A stretch of 64,000 nt of DNA from Streptococcus salivarius (GCF_009738225.1 NZ_CP018187.1:382501-446500); one strand, 5' to 3'. Counted from the stretch's first letter, positions 39,412 through 51,675 are shown. Numbers and translations: made by a program. Notes: generated by a model from the letters alone, not told the origin.

Positions 39412-39443
39412 TGTTTTCTTTGCAAAAAAAGAAAACATTTTCC
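39412..39443 (+). terminator. Hairpin in the pyrH leader
   Basis: Perfect 10-bp stem TGTTTTCTTT/AAAGAAAACA followed by TTTTCC. It lies after the pyrH promoter, so it may be an attenuator rather than a relS terminator. The rest of the leader (to 39577) shows nothing I can name. Confidence 0.5.
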
Positions 39444-39568
39444 TATCCTAATCATAAAAAGGAGTTGCTCGAATAAGCCCCTTAACCACCTTAAAAGGAT
39501 GGTAATTGACGACTTAGGAAAGATGAATCTCAGCTAAGAATTAAATCATAAAACAAAATAGTTAATAG

Positions 39569-40315
<747 letters not shown>

Positions 40316-40329
40316 GAAAGAGAGAATTT

Positions 40330-40887
40330 ATGACAAACGCAATTATTGAAAAAGCAAAAGAACGTTTCACCCACTCACACGAGTCATTGGCCCGTGAATT
40401 TGGCTCTATCCGTGCAGGTCGTGCCAATGCCTCACTTCTTGACCGCATCACTGTAGAATACTACGGTGCTCCAACACCACTTAACCAATTGGCTTCAATC
40501 ACGGTTCCTGAAGCACGTGTCCTTTTGATTTCACCATTTGATAAAGGTTCAATTGCTGATATCGAACGAGCTATCAATGAATCTGACCTTGGAATCAACC
40601 CAGCTAATGATGGTTCTGTTGTGCGCTTGGTTATCCCAGCACTTACAGAAGAAACACGTAAAGAGTTGGCTAAAGAAGTGAAAAAAGTCGGCGAAAATGC
40701 TAAAATCGCTATCCGTAACATCCGCCGCGATGCTATGGATGAAGCTAAGAAGCAAGAAAAAGACAAAGAAATCACAGAAGATCAATTGAAAGCTTTGGAA
40801 AAAGATATCCAAAAAGCAACTGATGACGCTGTTAATAAGATTGACAGCATGACAGCAGAAAAGGAAAAAGAACTCCTTACTGTTTAA
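40330..40887 (+). CDS. frr: Ribosome recycling factor
   Basis: With EF-G it splits post-termination ribosomes. The 185-residue protein is full length with the family's [20 protein letters not shown] segment near residue 28 and the conserved RNIRRDAMD stretch near 130. Second gene of pyrH-frr. Confidence 0.97.
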   Translation: MTNAIIEKAKERFTHSHESLAREFGSIRAGRANASLLDRITVEYYGAPTPLNQLASITVPEARVLLISPFDKGSIADIERAINESDLGINPANDGSVVRLVIPALTEETRKELAKEVKKVGENAKIAIRNIRRDAMDEAKKQEKDKEITEDQLKALEKDIQKATDDAVNKIDSMTAEKEKELLTV

Positions 40888-40903
40888 TCAATAGAAAAAT
40901 AAG

Positions 40904-40966
40904 GAGAGTGGGACAGAAGCAAAAGAGCATGGACTATGTTAGCTTCCTTGTCCGACTCTCTTTTTA
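40904..40966 (+). terminator. Terminator between frr and cvfB
   Basis: Two-part stem GAGAGT-G-GGACA / TGTCC-G-ACTCTC closed by a 33-nt loop, then TTTTT. The GAGTGGGACAGAA start is a terminator form I recall as common in streptococci. Confidence 0.7.
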
Positions 40967-40977
40967 GAGGAAAAAAG

Positions 40978-41835
40978 ATGAATACATTACTTGGAACGAT
41001 CATTACTGCCCTAGTAACTGATGAAAATGATAAATTTTACTTTGTACAAAAGGACGGTGTGACTTTTGCCTTGTCTAAAGAAGAAGGGAAATACGCCATT
41101 GGTGACATGGTGACAGGCTTCGCCTATACAGATAGCAAGCAAAAATCACGTCTGACTCAAAAGGAAATCAAGGCAACTCGCGATTCCTATGGTTGGGGAG
41201 AGGTCACTGAAGTTCGTAAGGATTTGGGTGTCTTTGTAGACGTAGGAATTCCAGATAAGGAGATTGTTGTCTCTCTCGATGTTTTGCCAGAACTCAAAGA
41301 GCTTTGGCCTAAGAAGGGGGATAAACTCTACATCAAACTCGATGTTGACAAAAAAGACCGTATTTGGGGACTTCCTGCTGAACCTGAGGTCTTTCAACGT
41401 ATGGCTGGACCTGCTTACGATAATATGCAAAACCAAAAATGGCCAGCTATTGCCTACCGTCTCAAATTGTCAGGAACTTTTGTTTATTTGCCAGAGAATA
41501 ACATGCTTGGTTTCATCCATCCATCAGAACGTTATGCGGAGCCACGTTTAGGTCAGGTCCTTGAAGCACGTGTGATTGGGTTCAGAGAAGTTGACCGGAC
41601 TCTTAATCTTTCTCTTAAACCACGTTCTTTTGAAATGCTCGAAAATGATGCTCAGATGATTTTGACCTATTTAGAGAGCAATGGTGGCTTTATGACGCTT
41701 AATGACAAGTCATCACCAGCAGATATCAAGGCAACCTTCGGTATTTCTAAGGGTCAATTTAAGAAGGCTCTAGGTGGTCTGATGAAGGCCAAAAAAATCA
41801 AACAAGATCAGTTTGGAACAGAATTAATCGGTTAG
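40978..41835 (+). CDS. cvfB: CvfB-family S1 RNA-binding protein
   Basis: Cytoplasmic RNA-binding protein related to S. aureus CvfB and B. subtilis YitL: several S1-like domains (about 1-60, 65-140, 145-215) and a C-terminal winged helix (about 225-285, with [18 protein letters not shown]). The product is 285 residues from the ATG behind AGAGG; an upstream ATG at 40936 lies in the terminator loop and is rejected. A yozE-like gene follows after 8 bp. Confidence 0.9.
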   Translation: MNTLLGTIITALVTDENDKFYFVQKDGVTFALSKEEGKYAIGDMVTGFAYTDSKQKSRLTQKEIKATRDSYGWGEVTEVRKDLGVFVDVGIPDKEIVVSLDVLPELKELWPKKGDKLYIKLDVDKKDRIWGLPAEPEVFQRMAGPAYDNMQNQKWPAIAYRLKLSGTFVYLPENNMLGFIHPSERYAEPRLGQVLEARVIGFREVDRTLNLSLKPRSFEMLENDAQMILTYLESNGGFMTLNDKSSPADIKATFGISKGQFKKALGGLMKAKKIKQDQFGTELIG

Positions 41836-41843
41836 GAGAAGGC

Positions 41844-42059
41844 ATGAGAAAATCCTTTTATACTTGGCTGATGGCCCAGCGTAATCCCAAATCCAATGAA
41901 CCAGTAGCAATCTTGGCTGATTTGGCTTTTGAAGATTCAACCTTCCCGAAGCATACCGATGACTTTGAAGAAGTCAGTCGTTACTTGGAAGATCAAGCTA
42001 GCTTTTCCTTTAATCTAGGGCAGTTTGACCAGATTTGGGAAGATTATCTAGCCCATTAA
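41844..42059 (+). CDS. YozE/UPF0346 family protein
   Basis: A 71-residue SAM-like helical protein of unknown function, recognised from its start ([17 protein letters not shown]) and the aromatic-acidic C-terminus ([11 protein letters not shown]). GGAG precedes the ATG. Probably co-transcribed with cvfB, 8 bp upstream. Confidence 0.88.
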   Translation: MRKSFYTWLMAQRNPKSNEPVAILADLAFEDSTFPKHTDDFEEVSRYLEDQASFSFNLGQFDQIWEDYLAH

Positions 42060-42298
42060 TAGTGACTAAGCTTACGATAAGCATAATGACTTTTAGCATT
42101 TTCTTTAAAAAGTAATTACCATTTGAATTGGGATGAATTGTTACATTTTTTTACAAATATCTCAGGTGTTTTTCAATAAATTAGGCTTGTTACAACTAGT
42201 TAGTAATTGCTTTAAAGAGCAGTAAATCATAACTTTTTTGATGAAAAGTGTGGTATTATTGTAGATATTGAAATTGTTAAAAAAGGAATGAATTATAC

Positions 42299-43564
42299 AT
42301 GTTATCAAAATCTAAAACTACAAAGGCACTTCTTTACTCGACCGCAGCACTTTCACTTTTTGCTGCAAGTCACGTACATGCCGATGAAACTTCAAACTGG
42401 GCAGTACGTTCAGTAGATCAAATCAAAGCAGATATCGCTGTAAGTGATAACCAACAAACTTATACAGTTCAATACGGTGATACTTTGGGAAGTATCGCTG
42501 AAGCTATGGGTATCGATGTGAACGTTTTGGCTAACATCAATCAAATTACAAACATTGATTTGATTTACCCTGGAACAGTCTTGACAGCAACTTACAATGC
42601 TGATAATCAAGCAGTCTCTGTTAAAGTTGAAACTCCAGCTTCAGAAACATCAACTACACCTGTAGTTGCAGAAGCTAATTTGACAACTAACGAAGTGACT
42701 GTAAATGGTCAATCTGTAGTTGCAGCGGACTTGACAGCTCCAGTTGAAACAGTAAGCACAACAGCTACTCAAGCACCTGCTACAGAAGAATCAACTCAAG
42801 CTGTTTCCGAAGTAACAGAAGCTATCGCATCAGCATCAGAAGCACCAGCATACGCAGAAACTGAACAACCAGTTGCTGATGCTATTGATCATGTCACTAC
42901 GTCAGCAGAAGCTACACCTGAAGCAGAAACTACTCCAACTGCTGAAACACCAGCACAACCTGAAGTAAAAGAAGAAGCTCCAGCAGCAACGTCAGAAGCG
43001 TCTTCAGAAGCATCAGCAACTTCAGAGGCACCAGCAGAACAACCAGCTGCAGAACCAGCAGCAACATCAGAAGCTGCCTCAGAAGCACCAGCAGCATCAG
43101 AGGCGCCAGCAGAACAGCCAGCGGTAGAACCAGCAGCAACATCAGAAGTAGCATCAGAGGCACCAGCGGCATCAGAGGCACCAGCAGCACAACCTGCATC
43201 AACAAATACACTTCCAACGGATCCACACCTTCAACCACAAGCTGAAGCTTTCCGTCAAGATGTAGCAGCACAATTCGGTCTTACTGATATCGGTGGTTAC
43301 CGTGAAGGTGATCCACAAGACCATGGTCAAGGACTTGCCGTTGACGTTATGGTACCAGTTGGTTCAGAAGTTGGTAATCAAGTCGCTCAATATGCAGTAG
43401 ACAATATCTCAAATGCAGGTATCTCATATGTCATCTACAGACAACAATTCTACGCACCAGTAGATAATATCTACGGACCAGCTAACACTTGGAACCAAAT
43501 GCCTGACCGTGGTAGCATTACTGAAAACCACTATGACCACGTTCACGTGTCATTCAACGCATAA
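42299..43564 (+). CDS. Secreted LysM protein with Ala/Pro/Glu/Ser-rich repeats and C-terminal peptidase-like domain
   Basis: Signal peptide (about 1-28, cleavage after HVHA), LysM domain (about 54-99, YTVQYGDTLGSIAEAMGIDVNVLANINQ-like), a 200-residue Ala/Pro/Glu/Ser-rich region, and a C-terminal domain (about 305-421) with DHGQGLAVDVMVP and ENHYDHVHVSF, which supply His/Asp residues like those of M15/VldE-type domains. It resembles streptococcal LysM wall proteins. The rich region holds imperfect 27-28-residue repeats (EAPAEQPAAEPAATSEAAS type, about residues 245-300). No LPXTG; LysM should hold it to the wall. Upstream, 42060-42298 is AT-rich with an extended -10 TGGTATTAT near 42249 and no gene. 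Confidence 0.85.
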   Translation: MLSKSKTTKALLYSTAALSLFAASHVHADETSNWAVRSVDQIKADIAVSDNQQTYTVQYGDTLGSIAEAMGIDVNVLANINQITNIDLIYPGTVLTATYNADNQAVSVKVETPASETSTTPVVAEANLTTNEVTVNGQSVVAADLTAPVETVSTTATQAPATEESTQAVSEVTEAIASASEAPAYAETEQPVADAIDHVTTSAEATPEAETTPTAETPAQPEVKEEAPAATSEASSEASATSEAPAEQPAAEPAATSEAASEAPAASEAPAEQPAVEPAATSEVASEAPAASEAPAAQPASTNTLPTDPHLQPQAEAFRQDVAAQFGLTDIGGYREGDPQDHGQGLAVDVMVPVGSEVGNQVAQYAVDNISNAGISYVIYRQQFYAPVDNIYGPANTWNQMPDRGSITENHYDHVHVSFNA

Positions 43565-43577
43565 TTAAGAATTACAA

Positions 43578-43603
43578 AAAGTCACGCCTGGCGTGATTTT
43601 TTT
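43578..43603 (+). terminator. Intrinsic terminator of the LysM gene
   Basis: AAAGTCACG/CGTGATTTTTT hairpin. The phoH extended -10 (TGATATAAT, 43603-43611) starts at its last T. Confidence 0.8.
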
Positions 43604-43643
43604 GATATAATGGAGAAAAAGACGAAAGAAAGAGGAACTCTAT

Positions 43644-44705
43644 TTGCAAGAGTATTCTGTTGAAATTACCCTAAATCACCCAGATGATGTCTTGTCACTT
43701 TTTGGGACTAATGAACGTCATTTAAAACTCATTGAAGAGAACCTAAATGTTATCATCCATGCCCGAACAGAACGTGTGCAGATTCTTGGAGATGACGAAG
43801 AAAGTGTCGAATTGGCCCGTTTGACCATTCAAGCCCTCCTTGTTTTAGTGGAGCGTGGAATGCTAGTCAACACCTCAGATGTTGTCGCAGCCTTGACCAT
43901 GGCTCAAGATGGTTCGATTGATAAGTTTGTTGCTTTATATGAAGAAGAGATTATCAAGGACAATAGTGGTAAGCCTATCCGAGTGAAGACTTTAGGACAA
44001 AAGGTCTATGTTGATAGCATTAAAAATCATGATGTGGTCTTTGGGATTGGTCCAGCCGGTACAGGGAAGACCTTTTTAGCGGTTACCCTTGCAGTTACAG
44101 CTCTTAAACGTGGTCAAGTTAAACGTATTGTTCTAACACGTCCGGCGGTTGAGGCAGGTGAAAGCCTTGGTTTCTTGCCTGGTGATCTCAAGGAAAAGGT
44201 GGACCCTTACCTCCGTCCAGTTTATGATGCCCTCTATCAAATTCTTGGCAAAGAGCAAACGACTCGCCTAATGGAACGTGAAATTATTGAGATTGCCCCT
44301 CTTGCTTATATGCGTGGTCGTACCCTCGAAGATGCCTTTGTTATCCTTGATGAAGCGCAAAATACAACTATCATGCAGATGAAGATGTTCTTGACTCGTC
44401 TTGGGTTTAATTCTAAGATGATTGTCAATGGAGATATGAGCCAGATTGACCTTCCACGTCGTGTTAAATCTGGTCTTGTCGATGCCATGGAGAAATTGAA
44501 GGGAATCAAGGCTATTGATTTTGTTCATTTCTCTGCCAGTGATGTCGTACGTCACCCAGTTGTTGCCGATATCATTAATGCTTATGAAAAAGATGCACCT
44601 AAGTTTGATCTTGAGAAAAAATCAGAAGAATCAGACCAGGCTAAAGAAGTAGTATCAGGATTGACCGAATACCCAGTCATTGGTGCTGAGGATCTTAAAA
44701 AGTAA
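43644..44705 (+). CDS. phoH: PhoH family ATPase
   Basis: Cytoplasmic ATPase/RNA-helicase-like protein of 353 residues. It has an N-terminal KH-like region (about 1-75) and a PhoH domain with Walker A GPAGTGKTF near residue 136 and Walker B AFVILDEAQNTT near 232. It starts at TTG behind AAGAGGAA; no closer ATG exists. Commonly near ybeY in Firmicutes, but that gene is not in this window. Confidence 0.93.
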   Translation: MQEYSVEITLNHPDDVLSLFGTNERHLKLIEENLNVIIHARTERVQILGDDEESVELARLTIQALLVLVERGMLVNTSDVVAALTMAQDGSIDKFVALYEEEIIKDNSGKPIRVKTLGQKVYVDSIKNHDVVFGIGPAGTGKTFLAVTLAVTALKRGQVKRIVLTRPAVEAGESLGFLPGDLKEKVDPYLRPVYDALYQILGKEQTTRLMEREIIEIAPLAYMRGRTLEDAFVILDEAQNTTIMQMKMFLTRLGFNSKMIVNGDMSQIDLPRRVKSGLVDAMEKLKGIKAIDFVHFSASDVVRHPVVADIINAYEKDAPKFDLEKKSEESDQAKEVVSGLTEYPVIGAEDLKK

Positions 44706-44712
44706 ATAGATG

Positions 44713-44749
44713 AAAAGAGGTTTGAGAGTATGAGTTCCCAACCTCTTTT
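44713..44749 (+). terminator. Intrinsic terminator of phoH
   Basis: Perfect 10-bp stem AAAAGAGGTT/AACCTCTTTT with U-tract. Confidence 0.85.
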
Positions 44750-44831
44750 TCTTTGGTAGTCAAGTCACAGATTTCCTCTCTATTTTTGGTAAAATAGTAT
44801 TAAAGAGTAGGCTAATATGAAGGGGAGAGGT

Positions 44832-45530
44832 ATGACTAAGGCAAAAAAATGGAAGATTGGGATTATTGTTTTTCTAGGACTTGTTGCGACAGTTTTGATT
44901 GCCATAGAAGAGGGAAGATTTTGGAAGTATCAACAGAACTATATTCCAGATGGTACCTATCAGATGGTAAAATATGAGGCTAAATCGGCATATTCCAATG
45001 AATTGATAAATTGGACTGAGCGAGGAGAGAATAATGATAGCTTATATGAGGATTTTATAGTTGTTGAGAATATGAAATCTCAATTTTATTATGTTTTTGT
45101 GGGGGATGGGGAACCTTTTGTCTCACCATTTGAGCACGATGAAAAGCTCCCACAGATTTTTGACCCACGTACAGGGACTTTGAAACAGGATTTAACAGTC
45201 TCTGAATATAAAGCTCTAGTGATTTCTCATATTGATAAGATTTCTAAAAAGGGAGAGGAGTACTCAAACGTAAAGGAAGTATCTGTCCAAAGGTGTGTAG
45301 ACGATTATAAAAAAATGTTGAAGCAAAAAAGAACTTATGAAAAGCGACCTAATGGTCTCGTTCTGACTGTTTATGCTGATGATGGACATATTGAGTCGCG
45401 TAGAACTTTTAAACGATTGAGCTCAGAGGAAGCCAAAGAGGTCAAAAGTGGTTATGATTGGGATTATGAGTATTCCTTGAAGTATTATAATTATTCAAGG
45501 CATGATGGGGATTATCTCATCTGGCGTTGA
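44832..45530 (+). CDS. Membrane-anchored protein, tandem family member 1 (lacks N-terminal domain)
   Basis: Function unknown. 232 residues: short basic N-terminus, one TM helix (about 9-27), then an extracellular domain. It shares with the next two genes, in order: IPDGTYQMVKYEA just after the membrane, FDPRTGTLKQDLTVSEYKALV in the middle, and YKKMLKQKRTYEKRPNGL...VYADDGHIESRRTFKRLSSEEA at the end. It lacks the EWhxYFE-RKPT cytoplasmic domain of members 2 and 3. I choose the ATG at 44832 (AGGGG 6 bases upstream) over that at 44817. Own promoter: TGGTAAAAT near 44786. Confidence 0.75.
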   Translation: MTKAKKWKIGIIVFLGLVATVLIAIEEGRFWKYQQNYIPDGTYQMVKYEAKSAYSNELINWTERGENNDSLYEDFIVVENMKSQFYYVFVGDGEPFVSPFEHDEKLPQIFDPRTGTLKQDLTVSEYKALVISHIDKISKKGEEYSNVKEVSVQRCVDDYKKMLKQKRTYEKRPNGLVLTVYADDGHIESRRTFKRLSSEEAKEVKSGYDWDYEYSLKYYNYSRHDGDYLIWR

Positions 45531-45682
45531 ACTACTTACCGACCAAGTACCTCTTTACTATCGAGAATCATAGCCAAATGTTTTATTAAAAAAACTTACA
45601 GTCTTTATGATAATTGTCAAATACTATTTCACCATTTATTTTGGTACAATAGAACAGTAGACCAATAAAAAAGGAGATTATT

Positions 45683-46729
45683 ATGAACCAGCAAGAGTGG
45701 ATTGAGTACTTTGAATTAGTCAACGGTCGTAAACCAACTCCCGCAGAGTTATCTCAAGCTCAAGCAGCAGGCGAGTTTATCCTTGAACGACCTAATATTT
45801 TTAGCTCAAATGGACAAGTGACGGAGCAAAGACCGATTAAACCAGCTGAACCTGTAATTGCTATGACGCAACAGCCTCAGTTTGCCCAAACAACAGCAAC
45901 CTTCCAACAAGCCATGCCAGTGAAAAAAGGAATGTCAAAAAAAGCCAAGATTATTCTAGCATCAGTCTTGGGTGCTGTGGCAGTAATTTTACTTTCTGTT
46001 GGTGGCTATTCATTATGGCGTTATCAGTCAGGTAAGATTGCGGATGGAACATATGAGGTAGTGGCCTATTCTTATCGTGATGAAGATAAAGATAAGATGG
46101 TAAATGCTTTCGATGAATTTGATGATGTCTACTCCTTTGTAGAAGTAAAAAATAATAGATCTAGATACTATTCTTATCTCGAGGACAATAAATCACCTTA
46201 TGTTAGCTTGTTAGAGTATGAACATGAAATCCCTCAGCAGTTCGATCCATGGAATAAAACTCAGACAGAAGTTTTAACAGTTGAAGAGCTTGAATCTACA
46301 GTCAAAGACTTCATGAAAGATATGTCTAAGGATTATTCTTTTTACACTAAAGACGCTACAAAAGAAGCCGTTAAAGAATCTGTAAAATCTTACAAGAAAT
46401 CTCTCAAAGAAAAACGAACTTACGTCAAAAAAGGTAACGAGTATACGCTATCTACTTATGACAAGGATGGAGAGCTTCAATCCCGTGTTACTTTTAAGCG
46501 TATGAGTAAGGGGGATGCTGAAGAGCGTTGGGATGATTATAAGAATGCAATTAAAGATTATAAGAAAGAATTGAAGACTTATAGTGATCAGTACGACGAG
46601 TATAAGGATTACTTTAATTATGGTTATGGAGGTGACTACGGTTATGGTTACAGCGATGACTATGGTAGTGGTTCTAAATCAGGCTCTGACGATAGTAAAA
46701 GCAGCAAAAAAGGCATTGATAAAATTTAA
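45683..46729 (+). CDS. Membrane-anchored protein, tandem family member 2
   Basis: Function unknown; 348 residues. N-terminal cytoplasmic domain of about 35 residues (QEWIEYFELVNGRKPTPAEL then QAQAAGEFI), a Gln-rich linker, basic KKGMSKKAK, one TM helix (about 92-112), then the shared extracellular domain: GKIADGTYEVVAYSY, FDPWNKTQTEVLTVEELEST, YKKSLKEKRTYVKKGNEY, STYDKDGELQSRVTFKRMS. A Tyr/Gly/Asp-rich tail follows (about 305-348). Own promoter (TGGTACAAT near 45641), AAGGAG site and terminator. Confidence 0.78.
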   Translation: MNQQEWIEYFELVNGRKPTPAELSQAQAAGEFILERPNIFSSNGQVTEQRPIKPAEPVIAMTQQPQFAQTTATFQQAMPVKKGMSKKAKIILASVLGAVAVILLSVGGYSLWRYQSGKIADGTYEVVAYSYRDEDKDKMVNAFDEFDDVYSFVEVKNNRSRYYSYLEDNKSPYVSLLEYEHEIPQQFDPWNKTQTEVLTVEELESTVKDFMKDMSKDYSFYTKDATKEAVKESVKSYKKSLKEKRTYVKKGNEYTLSTYDKDGELQSRVTFKRMSKGDAEERWDDYKNAIKDYKKELKTYSDQYDEYKDYFNYGYGGDYGYGYSDDYGSGSKSGSDDSKSSKKGIDKI

Positions 46730-46750
46730 TCAGCCAATGATGTAAATGAG

Positions 46751-46806
46751 GAAAGTGGTACAAGAAGGAGAGCTAAAACTCCATCTTGGTACCGCTTTTC
46801 TTTTTA
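46751..46806 (+). terminator. Intrinsic terminator after tandem member 2
   Basis: GAAAGTGGTAC-AAG... / CTTGGTACCGCTTTTC long stem with inner GGAG/CTCC and U-tract. Confidence 0.75.
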
Positions 46807-46877
46807 TGAAAATAGTCAAATAGCTTTGGAGTCTTTTTTCTGGTAGAATGGAAATATCAATGAAAAAGGGGACTTTT

Positions 46878-47738
46878 ATGAACGAAAAAGAGTGGTTAGA
46901 TTATTTCGAAACAATCAATAATCGTAAGCCGACAGAGGAAGAAAACCAACAAGCAAAAGCTAATGGGGAATTTATTTCTCAAGAGTCTAAGGACGAGGGT
47001 GTTAATCCTCAACAAGCTCAGTTGAGTGACCAAGTGACACAAGCCGTTTTACAAGCTACGACTGCTAAGACAGGCTTGTCTAAGAAAGCTAAAATTATTA
47101 TCGCTTCTGTGGTGGGAGCGATTGTCCTAGTGGCACTTTCATTTGGTGGCTATGCGTTTATGCACCTGCAAGGTGGTAAAATACCTGAAGGAACCTATCT
47201 ACTTGAAACTTATCGCTTTTACCATAAAGATAAGAAGAAAATGGTTGATGGTAAGGAATCTTTCAAGAAAAGTGGTCTAGAGGCTCATGATTTTGTTAAA
47301 GTCAAAGGGAACAATGTTAAATTTTATTTTTATACCTTAGCTGGCGGGAACAATCTGGTTGACTTTACAGACTATGATACTGACAAAGCATACCGTCCAG
47401 ATGCTTGGTCTAGAACGCTTAAACCAAACATGTCACTATCTGAATATACGAAAGTCATTGACCAAGCAGTAGATAGTCAATACAAAATAAGTGAATATCG
47501 AACTAAGGCTGATAACGATGAAAGTAAAAAGATTTACGTTAAATCCTACAAAGAATCTCTCGAAGAAACCGTTCGATACAAGGTTAAGGGTGATAAATTA
47601 ATCGTCACTACTTATAATAAGAAAGGCAAACTTACAGAAGAAAGAAGCTTCAAACACCTATCAGAGGATGACGTGAAGAAATTAGATTATGACTATGAAC
47701 GTGATGTTAGAGCTGATAAAAAGCGCTTCCAAAACTAG
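46878..47738 (+). CDS. Membrane-anchored protein, tandem family member 3
   Basis: Function unknown; 286 residues. Same plan as member 2: KEWLDYFETINNRKPTEEEN then QAKANGEFI, linker, TGLSKKAK, one TM helix (about 75-96), GKIPEGTYLLETYRF, LKPNMSLSEYTKVI, YKESLEETVRYKVKGDKLIVTTYNKKGKL with ERSFKHLSEDD. I start at the ATG behind AAAGGGGA rather than the ATG at 46848, because it aligns with member 2. Promoter: TGGTAGAAT near 46841. Confidence 0.78.
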   Translation: MNEKEWLDYFETINNRKPTEEENQQAKANGEFISQESKDEGVNPQQAQLSDQVTQAVLQATTAKTGLSKKAKIIIASVVGAIVLVALSFGGYAFMHLQGGKIPEGTYLLETYRFYHKDKKKMVDGKESFKKSGLEAHDFVKVKGNNVKFYFYTLAGGNNLVDFTDYDTDKAYRPDAWSRTLKPNMSLSEYTKVIDQAVDSQYKISEYRTKADNDESKKIYVKSYKESLEETVRYKVKGDKLIVTTYNKKGKLTEERSFKHLSEDDVKKLDYDYERDVRADKKRFQN

Positions 47739-47746
47739 TAATGTTT

Positions 47747-47770
47747 AAAACCAGCCTAGCTGGTTTTTTT
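47747..47770 (+). terminator. Intrinsic terminator after tandem member 3
   Basis: AAAACCAGC-CTA-GCTGGTTTTTTT. Confidence 0.85.
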
Positions 47771-47835
47771 AGTGTCCAAAACGTGCTATAATAAGATGTT
47801 ATATCATCAGTGTTAGCCCATTTGTTAACACATGA

Positions 47836-49851
<2,016 letters not shown>

Positions 49852-49866
49852 TTAGGAGGAAAGCTT

Positions 49867-51675
49867 ATGCAATTTGATGCAAAAACAATTGAGGTTAGAG
49901 GATTGTTATCGAGTGGGCATAAATATGTTATTCCAAGATATCAAAGGGAGTATTCATGGGAAAAAAAACAACATGATGATTTTTTCAATGACATAGTAAA
50001 TCAAGTGGACTTTGAGAATAAAGCAAATCCAACTAGTGATTACTTTTTTGGAACAACAATTTTGATAGGAGATATGTCGAAAAGTGGGGAACCTATTGAG
50101 ATTGTAGATGGCCAGCAAAGACTTACAACTTTTACAATTTTTCTTTCAGTTTTATCGGATATTCTGCTTACGCGTAATCGTAAATTATCTGATAACCTAT
50201 GGAAGTACATTATTGCTGAGGACGATGATGGCAATGAATTTGTTGTTTTATCCAATGAAACAGCGGGTAGCTATTTTGCAGATAAAATTCAAAAAAGATT
50301 GCTAAATCATCCAGAGGATTCATTAGAAGAATACTATGAAAATTTTGTAAGAGTTTCTGAGTTTGATCGAATTGTAGAAAATTTAACTGATGAACAAAAG
50401 AAAATTCGAGATGCATATGACTATTTTTATAACAAACTAAGCGAAGACAGTCTAGAAGAATACATAATAAGATATTCAATTGAGTATGAAGAGATATTAA
50501 AAATTCTAAGAGATCAATTATTGAAAAGTCAAATAATATATATTTGTTCTACAGAGGAAGAATCTGTTAATGTTATCTTTGAAAATATAAATTCAAAAGG
50601 TAAAAACTTAAGTACATTAGATATGATTAAGAATGAGATCTTTGCAGTTGAAGATACTATAGTACCAAAGGATGATGCTAAGGAAATATGGAGTAATATT
50701 ACAAAAAATATTTCGTCAATAAGAACTAGTATTTCTAAAGAAAGATTTTTCAGATATTTCTGGATATCTAGATATGGAAAAAGTTCTGAAAAAGATCTCT
50801 ATCAAAACTTTAAACATAATATTAATAAAAGTGAATACCTTGATTTTTTGAGGAGACTAGAGAAATCTTCGAAATGTTATTCTGAGATCTTTGGTGAAAA
50901 TAAAGAATTCTTTATTAATAAAAAATGGAGCACAGGAGACATTGATAAGCTTTTCTATTCAATAAATGCTTTAACTCAATATTTTTCAATACAACAAACT
51001 CAGTTAATTATCCTAGCTTTATATGAGAATTATAAAGAGGGGCGTATAACAACAAAATATTTTAAAGAAATCTTGTATACTTTAGAAGGATTTCATTATA
51101 TTTATAATGCGGTTACTAGAAGTCCTAATAATAAACTAGAGAGTAGATATGCAAATATGGCTCGTAGTATCTTTTCAATTTCAAAGGGTGATCTCCAAAA
51201 GAGTTCAAAACAGTTTAAAAAAGAGTTAGTTGGATTGTTACCAGGTAAAGAAGCTTTCATCTCAGATTTTCTGAAGATTTCTTATAGAAAAAAAGTGAAA
51301 TCTCAAAAAGGAGTTAAAGAAAATACTATTGCTAAGTACACAGTACGAAAATATGAAGAGATACTTCAAGCAAATAATTCAAGTTTATATGGTTATTCAG
51401 TTGAACATATCATACCAGAGAGTGATGAAAGTACTCTAAATATAGGTAATCTTGTATTACTTGAAGAAACGTTAAATCGGGAGGCGGAATCTCAGGATTT
51501 GAATTTTAAATATACCATTTATAAAAAAAGTAGCTATCATTCAATCGCTTCTTTCTTAAATAAATATGTAAGTAATGGTGATATTTCATTTACAAATAGA
51601 GATTTTAGAGAAAGAGGAATTGATATAGCTGAATCTATATATCAGTATATCGTTTCTGAATTGTCTGATGATTGA
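49867..51675 (+). CDS. DUF262 / HNH (GmrSD-like) protein, possible anti-phage nuclease
   Basis: 602 residues with an N-terminal DUF262 domain (IPRYQREYSWEKKQ near 22 and the DGQQRLTT motif at D81-R85) and a C-terminal DUF1524 HNH-type nuclease region with VEHIIPES (H514) and GNLVLLEETLN. GmrSD-family type IV restriction enzymes and several phage-defence proteins share this plan; DGQQR binds nucleotide and the H-N-N set cuts DNA. The gene is clearly more AT-rich, with more AGA/ATA codons, than metG. TAGGAGG lies 7 bases before the ATG, so it is translated from metG readthrough. Acquisition by transfer is inferred. Confidence 0.85.
   Translation: MQFDAKTIEVRGLLSSGHKYVIPRYQREYSWEKKQHDDFFNDIVNQVDFENKANPTSDYFFGTTILIGDMSKSGEPIEIVDGQQRLTTFTIFLSVLSDILLTRNRKLSDNLWKYIIAEDDDGNEFVVLSNETAGSYFADKIQKRLLNHPEDSLEEYYENFVRVSEFDRIVENLTDEQKKIRDAYDYFYNKLSEDSLEEYIIRYSIEYEEILKILRDQLLKSQIIYICSTEEESVNVIFENINSKGKNLSTLDMIKNEIFAVEDTIVPKDDAKEIWSNITKNISSIRTSISKERFFRYFWISRYGKSSEKDLYQNFKHNINKSEYLDFLRRLEKSSKCYSEIFGENKEFFINKKWSTGDIDKLFYSINALTQYFSIQQTQLIILALYENYKEGRITTKYFKEILYTLEGFHYIYNAVTRSPNNKLESRYANMARSIFSISKGDLQKSSKQFKKELVGLLPGKEAFISDFLKISYRKKVKSQKGVKENTIAKYTVRKYEEILQANNSSLYGYSVEHIIPESDESTLNIGNLVLLEETLNREAESQDLNFKYTIYKKSSYHSIASFLNKYVSNGDISFTNRDFRERGIDIAESIYQYIVSELSDD

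Noticed and set aside
42120..42290. WalR (VicR) box upstream of the LysM gene
   Set aside because: Single TGTTAC half-sites are present, but no TGTWAH-n5-TGTWAH pair with correct spacing.
42930..43271. Leu/Val-rich antisense ORF opposite the LysM gene
   Set aside because: It is the mirror of the Ala/Pro/Glu/Ser repeats; no ribosome site or promoter.
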